A stretch of DNA of 64,000 nucleotides from Rhizobium sp. (GCA_028290545.1 JAQGJP010000056.1:103711-167710), one strand, 5' to 3'; positions 28,008 through 37,906 are shown, numbered from the stretch's first letter. Made by a program: numbers and translations. Notes: generated by a model from the letters alone, not told the origin.

Positions 28008-28028
28008 CATACCTCTGGGTATGCTTTT
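28008..28028 (+). terminator. Possible intrinsic terminator between convergent rhmD and amidohydrolase genes
   Basis: CATACC-TCTG-GGTATG followed by CTTTT. Confidence 0.55.
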
Positions 28029-28065
28029 CGGCGCGAGCGGATCATTCATGTCGGCTTTGTCGTCG

Positions 28066-29349
28066 CTACTCCGCGGCAACGCGCTGCCGGCTCCATTCCG
28101 TCTTGCGCGGATCTCTATACATAACGCCATCCTTCATGATCATCGAGAAATGGTCGGGACCGACCAGCAGCGACTGATCCTTGAGCGGGTCGCCGTCGAC
28201 CAGCAGGAGATCGGCGAGCGCTCCCGGCCGGATGACGCCCAGTTCGCCCTTGTGGCCCATCAGGTCGCCGCCGACAGCGGTCGCGCAACGCAGCGCCTCG
28301 GCCGGCGAATAGCCGAAGAACTTGACAAAATGGCCGATGTCGCGGGCGTTCTGACCCATCGGCGTGACGGTAAAGCCATAATCGCCGCCGACGACGACGC
28401 GCATGCCGCGCCTGCGCATTTCATGATAGGTGGCGATCGTGTGTTCGAGCTTGCGCGGCAGGCCCATACGCTCGACCACTTCCCTGGTCATGCCGACAAC
28501 GTCGCCTTCAAAGACAGAATTGTGCACGAGCCCGAAGGCCGGGCCGACGATAACCCGATCCTTGGCTTCCTCCAGCATGTCGAGCGCTTCCTCATCGGCA
28601 AAATCGCAGTGATAGATGCAGTCGGCGCCGGCCCGGATTGCCCGTTTGACAGCCTCGGCCGCACGGGCATGGGTCGCCACCCGCTTGCCGAAATCATGAG
28701 CGGTCTGAACCCCGGCGTTGAGTTCCTCCTGGCTGATCGACACCAGTTCAGCGCGGATATTCGATGTGAATTCATCGCCGGAAACGTTGAACTTGATGTT
28801 GTCGACGCCTTCCCTGACGCAGAGGCGAACCGCCTTGCGGATTTCGCTGATGCCATCGGCGACCATGCCGAACCCTTCGAAACTGCCATGGTGCTTGCGC
28901 TCGTCGCCGAGCCCGCCGGTGACGGTGATCTCCGGGCCGGCAGCCTTGTAGCGCGGGCCGGCGAGATAGCCGTCCTCGATTTCCTGCCGAACCACGACAT
29001 CGATGCGCAATTTGGCGGATGCTGCCGAATAGGCCGAGGTGAAGCCGCAATTGAGCAGAAGCGTGGCGTTGCGCATGGTTTTCAACAGGTGCTCTTCCGG
29101 CGGGATTTCGCCGAGATCCTGGTTGCGGCTGGGATTGGTGAAACTCAGGTGGCAGTGGCCTTCCACCAGACCCGGCATCAGGAATTGTCCCCGGCCGTCG
29201 ATGATCTCGGCGGCGTTCTCGCGGGCGATCTGGTTGTTGCCGCGTGCCACCGTCTTGATACGGTTTCCCTCGACCAGGACTTCACCGCGATAGGACTCGT
29301 CCTCGATCGCATCCCAGACGCTGACATTGGTCAGCAGATAAGCTGTCAT
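28066..29349 (-). CDS. Amidohydrolase family protein
   Basis: MPGLVEGHCHLSF (HxH), YHCDFADEEALDML, GGDYGFTVTPMGQN, RPGALADLLLVDGDPL. Confidence 0.9.
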   Translation of the reverse strand: MTAYLLTNVSVWDAIEDESYRGEVLVEGNRIKTVARGNNQIARENAAEIIDGRGQFLMPGLVEGHCHLSFTNPSRNQDLGEIPPEEHLLKTMRNATLLLNCGFTSAYSAASAKLRIDVVVRQEIEDGYLAGPRYKAAGPEITVTGGLGDERKHHGSFEGFGMVADGISEIRKAVRLCVREGVDNIKFNVSGDEFTSNIRAELVSISQEELNAGVQTAHDFGKRVATHARAAEAVKRAIRAGADCIYHCDFADEEALDMLEEAKDRVIVGPAFGLVHNSVFEGDVVGMTREVVERMGLPRKLEHTIATYHEMRRRGMRVVVGGDYGFTVTPMGQNARDIGHFVKFFGYSPAEALRCATAVGGDLMGHKGELGVIRPGALADLLLVDGDPLKDQSLLVGPDHFSMIMKDGVMYRDPRKTEWSRQRVAAE

Positions 29350-29458
29350 GATGTTTCCTCCTCCATCATCATCGCGGCCGGCAAATGTAAGCGGCCGATT
29401 TCGATGCCACCGATGATAGGCGCGGAAAGAACCGGGTCCCACGGCGATGTTTTATGGC

Positions 29459-29476
29459 GAATCCGGCATTTGAGAC
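29459..29476. repeat. 18-bp exact repeat, copy 1 (GAATCCGGCATTTGAGAC), candidate operator
   Basis: Identical to 37907..37924; both copies lie in divergent intergenic regions of the same putative regulon. Confidence 0.7.
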
Positions 29477-29545
29477 GAATGGCTTGACTTGGAGGGTGTG
29501 AGCAGGGCCTAATATGCGTCACGGGTCCAGTCGTTGGGAGGCGGT

Positions 29546-30904
29546 ATGGGCAAATATCAGAACGGAATCGATGGCGCGATCGCGTTGTTGCTGGCGCTCG
29601 TACGGCATAACGGCGAGGCGCCGGTCGCTCTGCTCGTCAAGGAATGCGGCCTTGCCCGCGCCAGCCTCTATCGCATCGCCCGCATTCTCGCGGATGCCGG
29701 CCTCGTGGGCCGCACGCGCGGCAAGCTGATCGTCGGCCCGGCGGGCGCTGCATTCGCCACATTGCAGGCAAAACCGCAGCGCAAGCATGTGCACCCAGGC
29801 GCACACCGGCTGACACCGTCGGAAAGATCGCGGGAAAAAGCAGAGAGCGGCCCGATAGTGCTGTCGGCGCCACTGGTTTCGCGACGCAATGGCCGCTATC
29901 GAATCGGCTTTTCCAATGCATCGCTTTCCAATCCGTGGCGGTTTGCCCTTGTCCACAGCGTCGAGTTCGCCGCCGCCCGACTTGGCCGCGCGGTCCATAA
30001 ATTCACCATCAGGCATGCCAACGAAGATGCGGCGCAGCAGATCGCCGATATCGATGACCTGCTTTCCGAGGGCGTGGACGGGTTGATCGTCAGTGCGGTG
30101 GTACCCGATATCGTCGGTCCGGCAGTGGCGCGCGCCATGGCCGCCGGCATACCTGTCGTGCTGGTCGACCGTGGCGTAGCGGAGCATGTGCCGCACACCA
30201 GTTTCGTCTGCTCCGACGACGCCGGAATAGGCCGGTTATCGGCGCTCTGGCTCTGCGAGCGGCTCAAGGGGCAGGGTGCGGTGCTGATGCTTCCGGGGCA
30301 CTCCGAAGCGGAGCCCGCGCGAAAGCGGCTTGCAGCAGCGCAACTGATGTTCGCCAATTTCCCCGAGATCGAGATCCTGCCGGTGGAATGGACCGGCTGG
30401 GACCGCCAGCGCGCCCGCGAAATCGTCACCGATCATCTCCTGCGGATGGCGCCGATATCCGGCGTGTGGTGCGACAGCGGCCTGCAGGGTGTCGGCTCGC
30501 TGCAGGCATTCAACGATTTCGGCACCGCACGCGGCGAGTTTCCGCCGCATACGGGGGGCGATCTCAATCTTGCCTACAAGCTGGCCATCCGCCATCAGGT
30601 GCCGCTTGCGGCCGTCGATTACCCGGCGGCGATGGGCTACCGCGCCATGGATATCCTGCATGCGGCGCTTCGGGGACAATGGGTTCCGAGCCGCGTCGAT
30701 GTTCCGCTGAGCGTGGCGATCACCAAAGGCGCGGCCACCCGCTCGCTGAAGCCCGACTGCTGGGCGGAAGATCGCGTCCGCTGGGATCTGCCCGACGACC
30801 TGGTGTTCCATTCGGGGCTGGGCGAAGGCTACAATCCCCGGACGTTCCGGATCCACTATCCCGGCAACAGCTATAACCGGTCGGCGGCGCGGGCGATCCA
30901 ATGA
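29546..30904 (+). CDS. Hybrid regulator: IclR-type winged HTH fused to periplasmic-sugar-binding-protein-like sensor domain
   Basis: HTH GAIALLLALVRHNGEAPVALLVKECGLARASLYRIARILADAGLV; sensor YRIGFSNASLSNPWRFALVHS...QQIADIDDLLSEGVDGLIVS...PVVLVDRGV. Confidence 0.85.
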   Translation: MGKYQNGIDGAIALLLALVRHNGEAPVALLVKECGLARASLYRIARILADAGLVGRTRGKLIVGPAGAAFATLQAKPQRKHVHPGAHRLTPSERSREKAESGPIVLSAPLVSRRNGRYRIGFSNASLSNPWRFALVHSVEFAAARLGRAVHKFTIRHANEDAAQQIADIDDLLSEGVDGLIVSAVVPDIVGPAVARAMAAGIPVVLVDRGVAEHVPHTSFVCSDDAGIGRLSALWLCERLKGQGAVLMLPGHSEAEPARKRLAAAQLMFANFPEIEILPVEWTGWDRQRAREIVTDHLLRMAPISGVWCDSGLQGVGSLQAFNDFGTARGEFPPHTGGDLNLAYKLAIRHQVPLAAVDYPAAMGYRAMDILHAALRGQWVPSRVDVPLSVAITKGAATRSLKPDCWAEDRVRWDLPDDLVFHSGLGEGYNPRTFRIHYPGNSYNRSAARAIQ

Positions 30905-31425
30905 GCGTGCAGGACACATCGGGCGTTGCGGCTCTGGCGCGCATATTGAAGGAACTGGGAGAGGGCGAAGCTGCAACCGTCGCAGGCCTCGCTGTCAAGG
31001 CCGGCGTATCCCGCACGACGTCGTTCGAGATCATTCGTCGCCTTGCCGCAGCGGGACTGGTGCGTCGCGATATCGACGGTACGGTCGCTTCCGGACCTGC
31101 GGCGACGGCGCTGGGATTTGCCGCCTTCGGCATCGCCTCGCTTGCCGGTCCGGCCGAGACGCTGCTGAGCTGGCTGCATGAACGCAGCGATGCCTTCGTG
31201 GAACTCGTGGTCAGCGAGACGGTGCTCATCACCTTCGGCAAGCCGCAGTCCGATGTCGCTCTGGACACTCCGGTCCATGACCGAAACGGCATGGAGCAAG
31301 CCCGGTTGCGGCTGGCATGGCGGGTTCACACTAGCCAGATCGAGCGGCAGAGGATATCAGCGGATTTCGAACGAGTCCGGATGAGCCTCGAACTTCATCT
31401 GGCAGAACAGGGAACCGCAGCGTGA
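30901..31425 (+). CDS. Short IclR-type HTH protein
   Basis: SGVAALARILKELGEGEAATVAGLAVKAGVSRTTSFEIIRRLAAAGLVRRD; ATGA overlap with upstream hybrid regulator. Confidence 0.75.
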   Translation: MSVQDTSGVAALARILKELGEGEAATVAGLAVKAGVSRTTSFEIIRRLAAAGLVRRDIDGTVASGPAATALGFAAFGIASLAGPAETLLSWLHERSDAFVELVVSETVLITFGKPQSDVALDTPVHDRNGMEQARLRLAWRVHTSQIERQRISADFERVRMSLELHLAEQGTAA

Positions 31426-32261
31426 ACGAGACCGTCGATCCATTCAAGATTCGTGCGCTTGTCCCCGATTTCGAGGCGATCGCTCAGGGCTATGCGACCC
31501 GCAGCGACGCGACCCGCGCCTCGCGCCGCAATATCCTCGATATCGCTTATGGCGCGCATGAGGATGAGAGGCTCGATCTGTTTTTCCCCGAAGCACTCGA
31601 AGGGCCCTTGCCGGTGCATATGTTTATCCATGGGGGCTACTGGCGCGCCAACCGCAAGGAAGATTACGCCTTCGTGGCGGAAACGGTCACCGCAGCCGGC
31701 GCAATCGCCGTGGTTGTCGAATACTCGCTGATGCCCAAGGTGCGGATGGCCGATATCGTCAGGCAGGTGCGGCGCGCGGCCGACTGGATTGCCGCCAACA
31801 TCGCCGGTCACGACGGCGATCCCCGGAGGATTTCCGCCAGCGGTCACTCGGCGGGTGCCCACCTGGCTTCTTATCTCGCGGCGAGAGGGCCTCATGAAAC
31901 CAAGGCGCTGACCACGCCCTTGCGGTCGCTGCTGCTGGTCAGCGGCATCTACCAGTTGCAGCCGATCACCACGAGCTTCCTGCAGCCCGAGATCATGCTG
32001 ACGGCAGCCGAGGTCGATCGCTGGTCACCTCTCGACGCCAGGCCGGAACCCGATGTGTCATTGACGCTTGTCGTCGGCGCCGATGAAACCGTGCCCTTTC
32101 ACAAACAGGCGGAGGACTACGCCACGCTGCTTGCGTCGCGCGGCACGCGGACGCGGCGCTTCGTGCTTCCCGTGCTTAACCACATGACTGTGATCAATGG
32201 TCTTGGAGACATGCAGTCTTCGCTTGCCGGACTGCTGGCCGAGACCATTTCCCGCAGTTGA
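31422..32261 (+). CDS. Alpha/beta hydrolase, arylformamidase (KynB/AFMID)-like
   Basis: PVHMFIHGGYWRANRKEDYAFVAE (HGGYW), ISASGHSAGAHLASYLA nucleophile elbow. Confidence 0.85.
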   Translation: MNETVDPFKIRALVPDFEAIAQGYATRSDATRASRRNILDIAYGAHEDERLDLFFPEALEGPLPVHMFIHGGYWRANRKEDYAFVAETVTAAGAIAVVVEYSLMPKVRMADIVRQVRRAADWIAANIAGHDGDPRRISASGHSAGAHLASYLAARGPHETKALTTPLRSLLLVSGIYQLQPITTSFLQPEIMLTAAEVDRWSPLDARPEPDVSLTLVVGADETVPFHKQAEDYATLLASRGTRTRRFVLPVLNHMTVINGLGDMQSSLAGLLAETISRS

Positions 32262-32262
32262 A

Positions 32263-32284
32263 AGGGCGCCTCGAAAGGCGCCCT
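32263..32284 (-). terminator. Hairpin terminator between convergent genes
   Basis: AGGGCGCCT-CGAA-AGGCGCCCT 9-bp perfect stem; TTT follows on minus strand. Confidence 0.7.
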
Positions 32285-32294
32285 CCGAACGTGG

Positions 32295-33422
32295 TTACTT
32301 CTTGTTCCAGGCGGCCGGATAGTTCGGCATCTTGTCGCAGCCGCAGAGCGCGTAATGCAGCGGCGGCATGTCCTTGTTGATGTAGCTGTCCAGCGTGTCC
32401 TGGGTGATTGCCGGTTGCGGCAAAATCCATTCCGGGCTGGGAACCTGCTCGCCCTTCATCACGTGCAGGGCGGCAATGATCGGCGTCCGCCACTGATAGG
32501 TCGGATAGGACGGTGCAATCGCCGTCAACTTCATTTCCTTCCACTTCTGCAGGTAATCCTGCTGGTCCTCGCCGACGAATACCGGCACATCATAGCCGCC
32601 ATCCTGGAAAGCCTCGATGGCGGCAACCGCCGTGGCGCCCGCATCCATCCAGACTGCATCGATCTTGCCACGCTGCAGATAGTCCTCGACGATCGATTTG
32701 GTCTTGGCATTGTCGCCATCGGTGAATTCGGCTCCGATGATGTTGAAGCCGGCTTCCGTCAGGACGCGCTTGCCGGCCGCATAGCGGTTCTCCAGCACGT
32801 CGACGCCGGGCAGGATGCGCAACATCAGCACATTGCCGCCCTTGGCAACCTTGCTGGCGATGAAATCGGCACCCTGAATGCCGAAACCATATCCGCCGAC
32901 CGGATGGATGAAGGTCACGGGGCAGGATGTATTGACGCCACGGTCGAAGACGATGACCGGCAGCTTTGCGCAGGCTTTTTCGACGGCCGGGGTGAGTGCC
33001 GCCGTCGTGTTCGGCGAAACGATCAGCACATCGCATTTGCCGCCGGCGAGCAGGTCGTCGATATCGGCGATCTGCTTGTCATCGGAACCTTCCGCATCGA
33101 CATGGATCAGTTCCTTGATCTCCGGATGCTCCTTCACTTCCTGCTGCATGTTGGTGTAGCCGACAACGCGCCAGGGATTATTGACACCCGCGTTCGAGAA
33201 GCAGATCGTGTATGGTCCGTCCTTCTTGTACTGCGCGGTATCCTTCATGCCATCGACCAGATATTGCTCCCAGGGTTTCCCCTCGGGGCCTTTCGGGGTC
33301 GCGGTCAGCAGTTCCTTCTGCCGGGCGAATTCCTTCGGGTCGTCGAAATTGGGCGATTGCGCCAATGCGCCGGTCGCGAATGTCAATCCTGCGGCAATCG
33401 CAAGAAACAGCATCTTCTTCAT
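32295..33422 (-). CDS. Sugar ABC transporter substrate-binding protein (PBP1/RbsB type)
   Basis: Signal peptide; YTICFSNAGVNNPWRVVGYTN...KQIADIDDLLAGGKCDVLIVS. Confidence 0.9.
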   Translation of the reverse strand: MKKMLFLAIAAGLTFATGALAQSPNFDDPKEFARQKELLTATPKGPEGKPWEQYLVDGMKDTAQYKKDGPYTICFSNAGVNNPWRVVGYTNMQQEVKEHPEIKELIHVDAEGSDDKQIADIDDLLAGGKCDVLIVSPNTTAALTPAVEKACAKLPVIVFDRGVNTSCPVTFIHPVGGYGFGIQGADFIASKVAKGGNVLMLRILPGVDVLENRYAAGKRVLTEAGFNIIGAEFTDGDNAKTKSIVEDYLQRGKIDAVWMDAGATAVAAIEAFQDGGYDVPVFVGEDQQDYLQKWKEMKLTAIAPSYPTYQWRTPIIAALHVMKGEQVPSPEWILPQPAITQDTLDSYINKDMPPLHYALCGCDKMPNYPAAWNKK

Positions 33423-33501
33423 AGGTTCCTCCCATTTGGTTGGTGGTCGTCCCTCCGCGCGGCGATATCCTCCTGCCGCGCGAATTCGATCCGGGACGCG
33501 G

Positions 33502-34494
33502 CTAGCGCCCCGTATGCTTGCGCCGGTACATGGCGACGGCCACGGCGGCGATGAGAATGAGCCCCTGCACGACCTGCCGGACCGGCTGCGGCAGGCCCAG
33601 GAAGTTGAGCAGCGTGAACATGGCGTTCAGCGTCAGCGCGCCGGCGATCGTGGCAGCCACCGAGCCGCGTCCGCCCAGCAATTGTGCGCCGCCCAGCACC
33701 GCCGCGGTGATCGCCTGCAGCTCGTAGCCATTGCCGACATCGGTCGAAACACCCGCGAATCCGCCCAGCATGATGCCGGCGGCGACGGCGCTGAGCGACG
33801 AGACCACGAAGGCGATGATGCGCACGCGATTGATCGGCACGCCGGCAAGCTGGGCCGCACGCGGGTTGTCGCCGATCGCATGGATCATCCGGCCGAGATT
33901 GGTGCGGTGCATCAGCCAGTAAAGGAGAAGGCCGAGGACGACGAGCACGATGATCGCCACCGGCAGGATCTTGATGAACGGCAGGCCGGTAAAATTATAG
34001 CGGCCGAAGAAGCGGAAACTGTCCGCGAGATAGCCGCGCGGCGAGCCGCCAGACCACATGAAGGCGACGCCATTCAACGTGATCATCATGCCGAGCGTGG
34101 CAATCAGCGATGGCACCTTGAGATAACAGACGATAAGGCCATTGGTAATGCCGACGACGGCGCCGATGCCGAACATCACCCCGATGACCCACCATGTGGC
34201 GTTCGGGTCGTTGTTGAGCAGCATCGAGGAGCCGACCACCACGAGCGTGATCACCGAACCGGCCGAGAGATCGAAACCGCCGGAAACGATGACATAGAGC
34301 TGGCCGGCGGCAAGGATTGCCAGTGGTGCAGCCCGCTTCAGGAAATTCATGTATCCCGATGGTTCGATGAAGGCCGGGTTCTGGAAGATGATCGCCACGA
34401 TCAGCGCGGCAAGCACGAAATACACTGGGTTGACCTGCGGCAGCGGCGATCTGCGCTTTTCCTTCCCGGTATGGGCGAAGGCGTGTTCCGTCAT
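33502..34494 (-). CDS. Sugar ABC transporter permease (RbsC-like)
   Basis: SGGFDLSAGSVITLVVVG, ITAAVLGGAQLLGGRGSVAATIAGALTL; start MTEHAF at 34494. Confidence 0.92.
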   Translation of the reverse strand: MTEHAFAHTGKEKRRSPLPQVNPVYFVLAALIVAIIFQNPAFIEPSGYMNFLKRAAPLAILAAGQLYVIVSGGFDLSAGSVITLVVVGSSMLLNNDPNATWWVIGVMFGIGAVVGITNGLIVCYLKVPSLIATLGMMITLNGVAFMWSGGSPRGYLADSFRFFGRYNFTGLPFIKILPVAIIVLVVLGLLLYWLMHRTNLGRMIHAIGDNPRAAQLAGVPINRVRIIAFVVSSLSAVAAGIMLGGFAGVSTDVGNGYELQAITAAVLGGAQLLGGRGSVAATIAGALTLNAMFTLLNFLGLPQPVRQVVQGLILIAAVAVAMYRRKHTGR

Positions 34495-35474
34495 GCCACC
34501 AGCCTTTTCGAACGGACGGCATAGAAGGCGACTGCAGCGATGATGATGATGCCGCGCAGCACCTGCTTGGCGAAGGCATCGACGCCGGCGAGGTTGAAGA
34601 TGGAATCGATCAGCGAAAAGATGATCACGCCGGCGAGCGTGCCCCAGACACCGCCGCGCCCGCCCGCAAGGATCGTTCCTCCGATCACCACGACGGCGAT
34701 CGATTCGAGATCGTAGACGCCGTCGCTGCCGATCCAGGGCGCGCCGGAGCGCAGGCGGCTGGCGAGATAGAGCCCCGCCACCGATGCGCAGAGGGAACAG
34801 ATCAGATGCGCGCCGATGATCACGCGGCTGGTCTTGATGCCGGCAAGCCGGGCCGCATCCTGGTTGCCGCCGACCGAATAGATGTTGGAGCCGAAACCCG
34901 TGAAGCGCAGCACGAACCAGGCGGCAATGGCGAGCAGCAGCAGGAAGATCAGGCTGTATGGCACATCGCCGATGCCGCCATAGGCAAAGACCTGGAATTC
35001 CTGCGGCACGGAGCCTGCGAAATTGGAAACGAAGGCCGAAAGCCCCCCCTGGATGATCAGGCTCATGCCCAGCGTGGCGATCAGCGGATTGACCTCGAGC
35101 CGCACGATCAGCAGACCATTGATCAGGCCGACGACGGCGCCAAGCGCCAGCACGGCAAGGATCGCGGGCACGGCCATGGCCGGATTGCCATCCATGACCA
35201 CGGATGCCAGCACGGCGGTTGCCGAGATGACGCTGGCGACCGAGAGATCGATCGACCCGACCAGGATCGCGAAAGTCTGGCCGATGGCCGTGATGCCGAG
35301 CGCGATCGAGCGGCCGATGATCGAGATCAGGTTGGCGAAGGTCAGATATTGCGTCTGGCCAGTGCCGACCGCGATGCCGACATAGACCAGCAGCGCAAAG
35401 CCGAGCAGCACGGCCGGCGCCCAGCGGTCGAAGCGGAAACCGGCTTTCGGCGGCGGCAGGCTGATAACGGTCAT
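34491..35474 (-). CDS. Sugar ABC transporter permease (RbsC-like)
   Basis: VGSIDLSVASVISATAV, VVVIGGTILAGGRGGVWGTLAGVIIFSLIDSIFNL. Confidence 0.92.
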   Translation of the reverse strand: MTVISLPPPKAGFRFDRWAPAVLLGFALLVYVGIAVGTGQTQYLTFANLISIIGRSIALGITAIGQTFAILVGSIDLSVASVISATAVLASVVMDGNPAMAVPAILAVLALGAVVGLINGLLIVRLEVNPLIATLGMSLIIQGGLSAFVSNFAGSVPQEFQVFAYGGIGDVPYSLIFLLLLAIAAWFVLRFTGFGSNIYSVGGNQDAARLAGIKTSRVIIGAHLICSLCASVAGLYLASRLRSGAPWIGSDGVYDLESIAVVVIGGTILAGGRGGVWGTLAGVIIFSLIDSIFNLAGVDAFAKQVLRGIIIIAAVAFYAVRSKRLVA

Positions 35475-36985
35475 GCCGCCACCTCGCTTTCTCCGGTCGC
35501 CGCCAGCATGATCTCGGTCTCTTCCGGCCCATGCGGGAACTCGGCGACGATCGAGCCGCCGCGCATCACCAGCACCCGATCGGCTGCGCCGATCACTTCC
35601 GGCAGGTCCGACGAGATCATCATGATCGCCGTGCCCTGGCGGGCGAGGTCGCGCATCAGGTGATAGATGCCGGCCTTCGCCTTGACGTCGATGCCGCGGG
35701 TCGGCTCGATGAAGATCAGCACCTTGGGCTTCAGCGCCAGCCAGCGGGCGACGATGGCCTTCTGCTGGTTGCCGCCGGACAGGAATTTGATGTCCTGTTC
35801 GTAGGAAGCTGCGCGCACCTCCATGCGATCGAGCAACTCGCCCATGCCAGTGAGTGAAGTATGGGGATTGGACTTGTGCGTGGCGGCGAGATTGCCGAAG
35901 GCGCGGGCTGTCAGCATGCCGTTGTCGCGCACCGACTGCATCAGCACCAGCCCCTCGGCCTTGCGGTCGCCCGGCAGAAGGCCGAGGCCGGCGCGGATGG
36001 CGTCGCGGGGCGAGGCGAAGGACACGTCCGTGCCGTTGAGCTGCATCCTGCCCGATGTGAACGGGAGATACCCGAAGATAGCCATGGCCAGCGCCACGCG
36101 TCCCGCACCCTGGATGCCGGCGAATCCGGTGATCTCGCCGGCGCGCAGATCGAGGTCGATATTGCGGAGCGCGGCATTTCCGCCATTGCGGACCGAAAGG
36201 ACAATGTCGCCGATTTCATTTCTGGTCGCCGGCGGTGCATAGAAGTCAGCGATATCGCGGCCGACCATGGCGCGAACGATCGCGTCGGGTGCGGGCGGCG
36301 TATCGAAACGGGCGGCGATTTCGCCATCTTTCAACACGGTGACGCGGTCGGCAAGCCGGGTCACTTCGCGCATGCGGTGGGTGATGTAGATGATCGCCGT
36401 ACCGCGCTCGCGCAGCTTGTCGATCGTCCGGAACAGCACCTCGCATTCGGCCTCGTTGAGGGCTGCGGTCGGTTCGTCCATGACGACGACGCGGGCATCG
36501 AGCGAAATTGCCTTGGCGATCTCCACCATCTGCTGGGTTGCGACATCGAGGTCGGCCACCAGCGCATCCGGCGAAACCCGGGCACCGGCGCCGAACAGAT
36601 CGAGCACGCGGCGGGTTTCGGCCCGCATCGCGGCATTGTCGAGCATTCCATGCCTGCGCGGTTCGCGCCCGAGGAAGATGTTCTGCGCCACCGTGCGTTC
36701 CGGCAGCAGCGAGAATTCCTGGTAGATGACGGATATCCCCGCGCGCAATGCTTCAACGGGATGCTTGAAGGACGTCTTCCGGCCGTTCAGGACCACATCG
36801 CCTTCATCCGCGCGATAGACGCCGGAAAGGATCTTGATCAGCGTCGACTTGCCCGCGCCGTTCTCTCCGACCAGCGCATGCACTTCGCCAGCATGGCAGG
36901 CAAATCCGACATCGCTGAGCGCCCGCACCCCGGGAAATGCCTTGGAAATATGCGCCATTTCGATGACCGGGATCGCGCCGCTCAT
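35471..36985 (-). CDS. Sugar ABC transporter ATP-binding protein (RbsA-like)
   Basis: GENGAGKSTLIKILSGVY, LSGGNQQKAIVARWLALKPKVLIFIEPTRGIDVKAKAGI. Confidence 0.95.
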   Translation of the reverse strand: MSGAIPVIEMAHISKAFPGVRALSDVGFACHAGEVHALVGENGAGKSTLIKILSGVYRADEGDVVLNGRKTSFKHPVEALRAGISVIYQEFSLLPERTVAQNIFLGREPRRHGMLDNAAMRAETRRVLDLFGAGARVSPDALVADLDVATQQMVEIAKAISLDARVVVMDEPTAALNEAECEVLFRTIDKLRERGTAIIYITHRMREVTRLADRVTVLKDGEIAARFDTPPAPDAIVRAMVGRDIADFYAPPATRNEIGDIVLSVRNGGNAALRNIDLDLRAGEITGFAGIQGAGRVALAMAIFGYLPFTSGRMQLNGTDVSFASPRDAIRAGLGLLPGDRKAEGLVLMQSVRDNGMLTARAFGNLAATHKSNPHTSLTGMGELLDRMEVRAASYEQDIKFLSGGNQQKAIVARWLALKPKVLIFIEPTRGIDVKAKAGIYHLMRDLARQGTAIMMISSDLPEVIGAADRVLVMRGGSIVAEFPHGPEETEIMLAATGESEVAA

Positions 36986-37833
36986 GCCGCCTTCTCCCAG
37001 CCATCGCGGATGAATCTGATCGATTCCGAAAACAGCGTCTCGAAATCCGGAAACAGCGGCCGCCAGACGCGCGTCGCCGCCGCCAGTTCCGGCAGGCCTG
37101 CGCCAAAGGCCTCCAGCGTCACCCAGCCGTCATAGCCGGTCTTGCGGACCGCCGCGAAAATCTCGTCAAAATCGATATGGCCCCGGCCGGGAATGCCGCG
37201 ATCGTTCTCGGAAATATGCAGGATTCCGATCGAGCCGTCGATGGTCTCGATCGCGGCAACCTGGCTGCGTTCCTCGATATTGGCGTGGAACGTGTCGTAC
37301 ATGATCCGGAAAGCATCGTGATCGACGCGGTCCACATAAGCGCGGGCCTGTTCCATTGTGTTGAGGAAATAGGTCTCGAAGCGGTTGAGATGCTCGAGGC
37401 TGAGATAGATGCCGTTCTGGCTCGCGCGTTCTGCCATGCGGTGATGTGCTTCCGCGCCATGTTTCAGTTCGTCCTCCGTTGGGCCCGAACCGGTGAAATG
37501 GCCGATCGGGGCATGAAACGGCCCGCCGACGCTTTCGGCGCCCAGCGCAATCGCGCAATCCAGCGCCCAGTCGAGATGCGCTATTCCCGCCTTGCGAATA
37601 TCGGCATCGCCGGACACTGGGTTGGCCTCGGGAGAGGGGATGACTGATGTGGTCGTTCGCCGCAGGCCGACGGCGTCGAGCTCCGCGCCCAGCCATTCGT
37701 AATGGCGTGGATCGCCGCGAAGGACAGGGACTTCCACGCCGTCATAGCCGAGCTCACGAAGACGCCGAATGTGCGGCAGGTGCTGCTTTTCGACATAACC
37801 GGTGAGGCACAGCAAATTGATGCCGACCTGCAT
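36982..37833 (-). CDS. Sugar phosphate isomerase/epimerase (AP_endonuc_2 TIM barrel)
   Basis: MQVGINLLCLTGYVEKQHLPHIRRLRELGYDGVEVPV, ISLEHLNRFETYFLNT, GYDGWVTLEAFG. Confidence 0.9.
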   Translation of the reverse strand: MQVGINLLCLTGYVEKQHLPHIRRLRELGYDGVEVPVLRGDPRHYEWLGAELDAVGLRRTTTSVIPSPEANPVSGDADIRKAGIAHLDWALDCAIALGAESVGGPFHAPIGHFTGSGPTEDELKHGAEAHHRMAERASQNGIYLSLEHLNRFETYFLNTMEQARAYVDRVDHDAFRIMYDTFHANIEERSQVAAIETIDGSIGILHISENDRGIPGRGHIDFDEIFAAVRKTGYDGWVTLEAFGAGLPELAAATRVWRPLFPDFETLFSESIRFIRDGWEKAA

Positions 37834-37906
37834 TTCCTCCCCCTTTTCTTGTTGACGGAGAGTATTTTTGATCCGGTGGGTCGGCGCAATACGGAAAGCG
37901 TGCGTT

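Noticed and set aside
33181-34524. 447-aa + strand ORF
   Set aside because: Antisense to the permease gene; His/Arg/Asp-rich shadow translation
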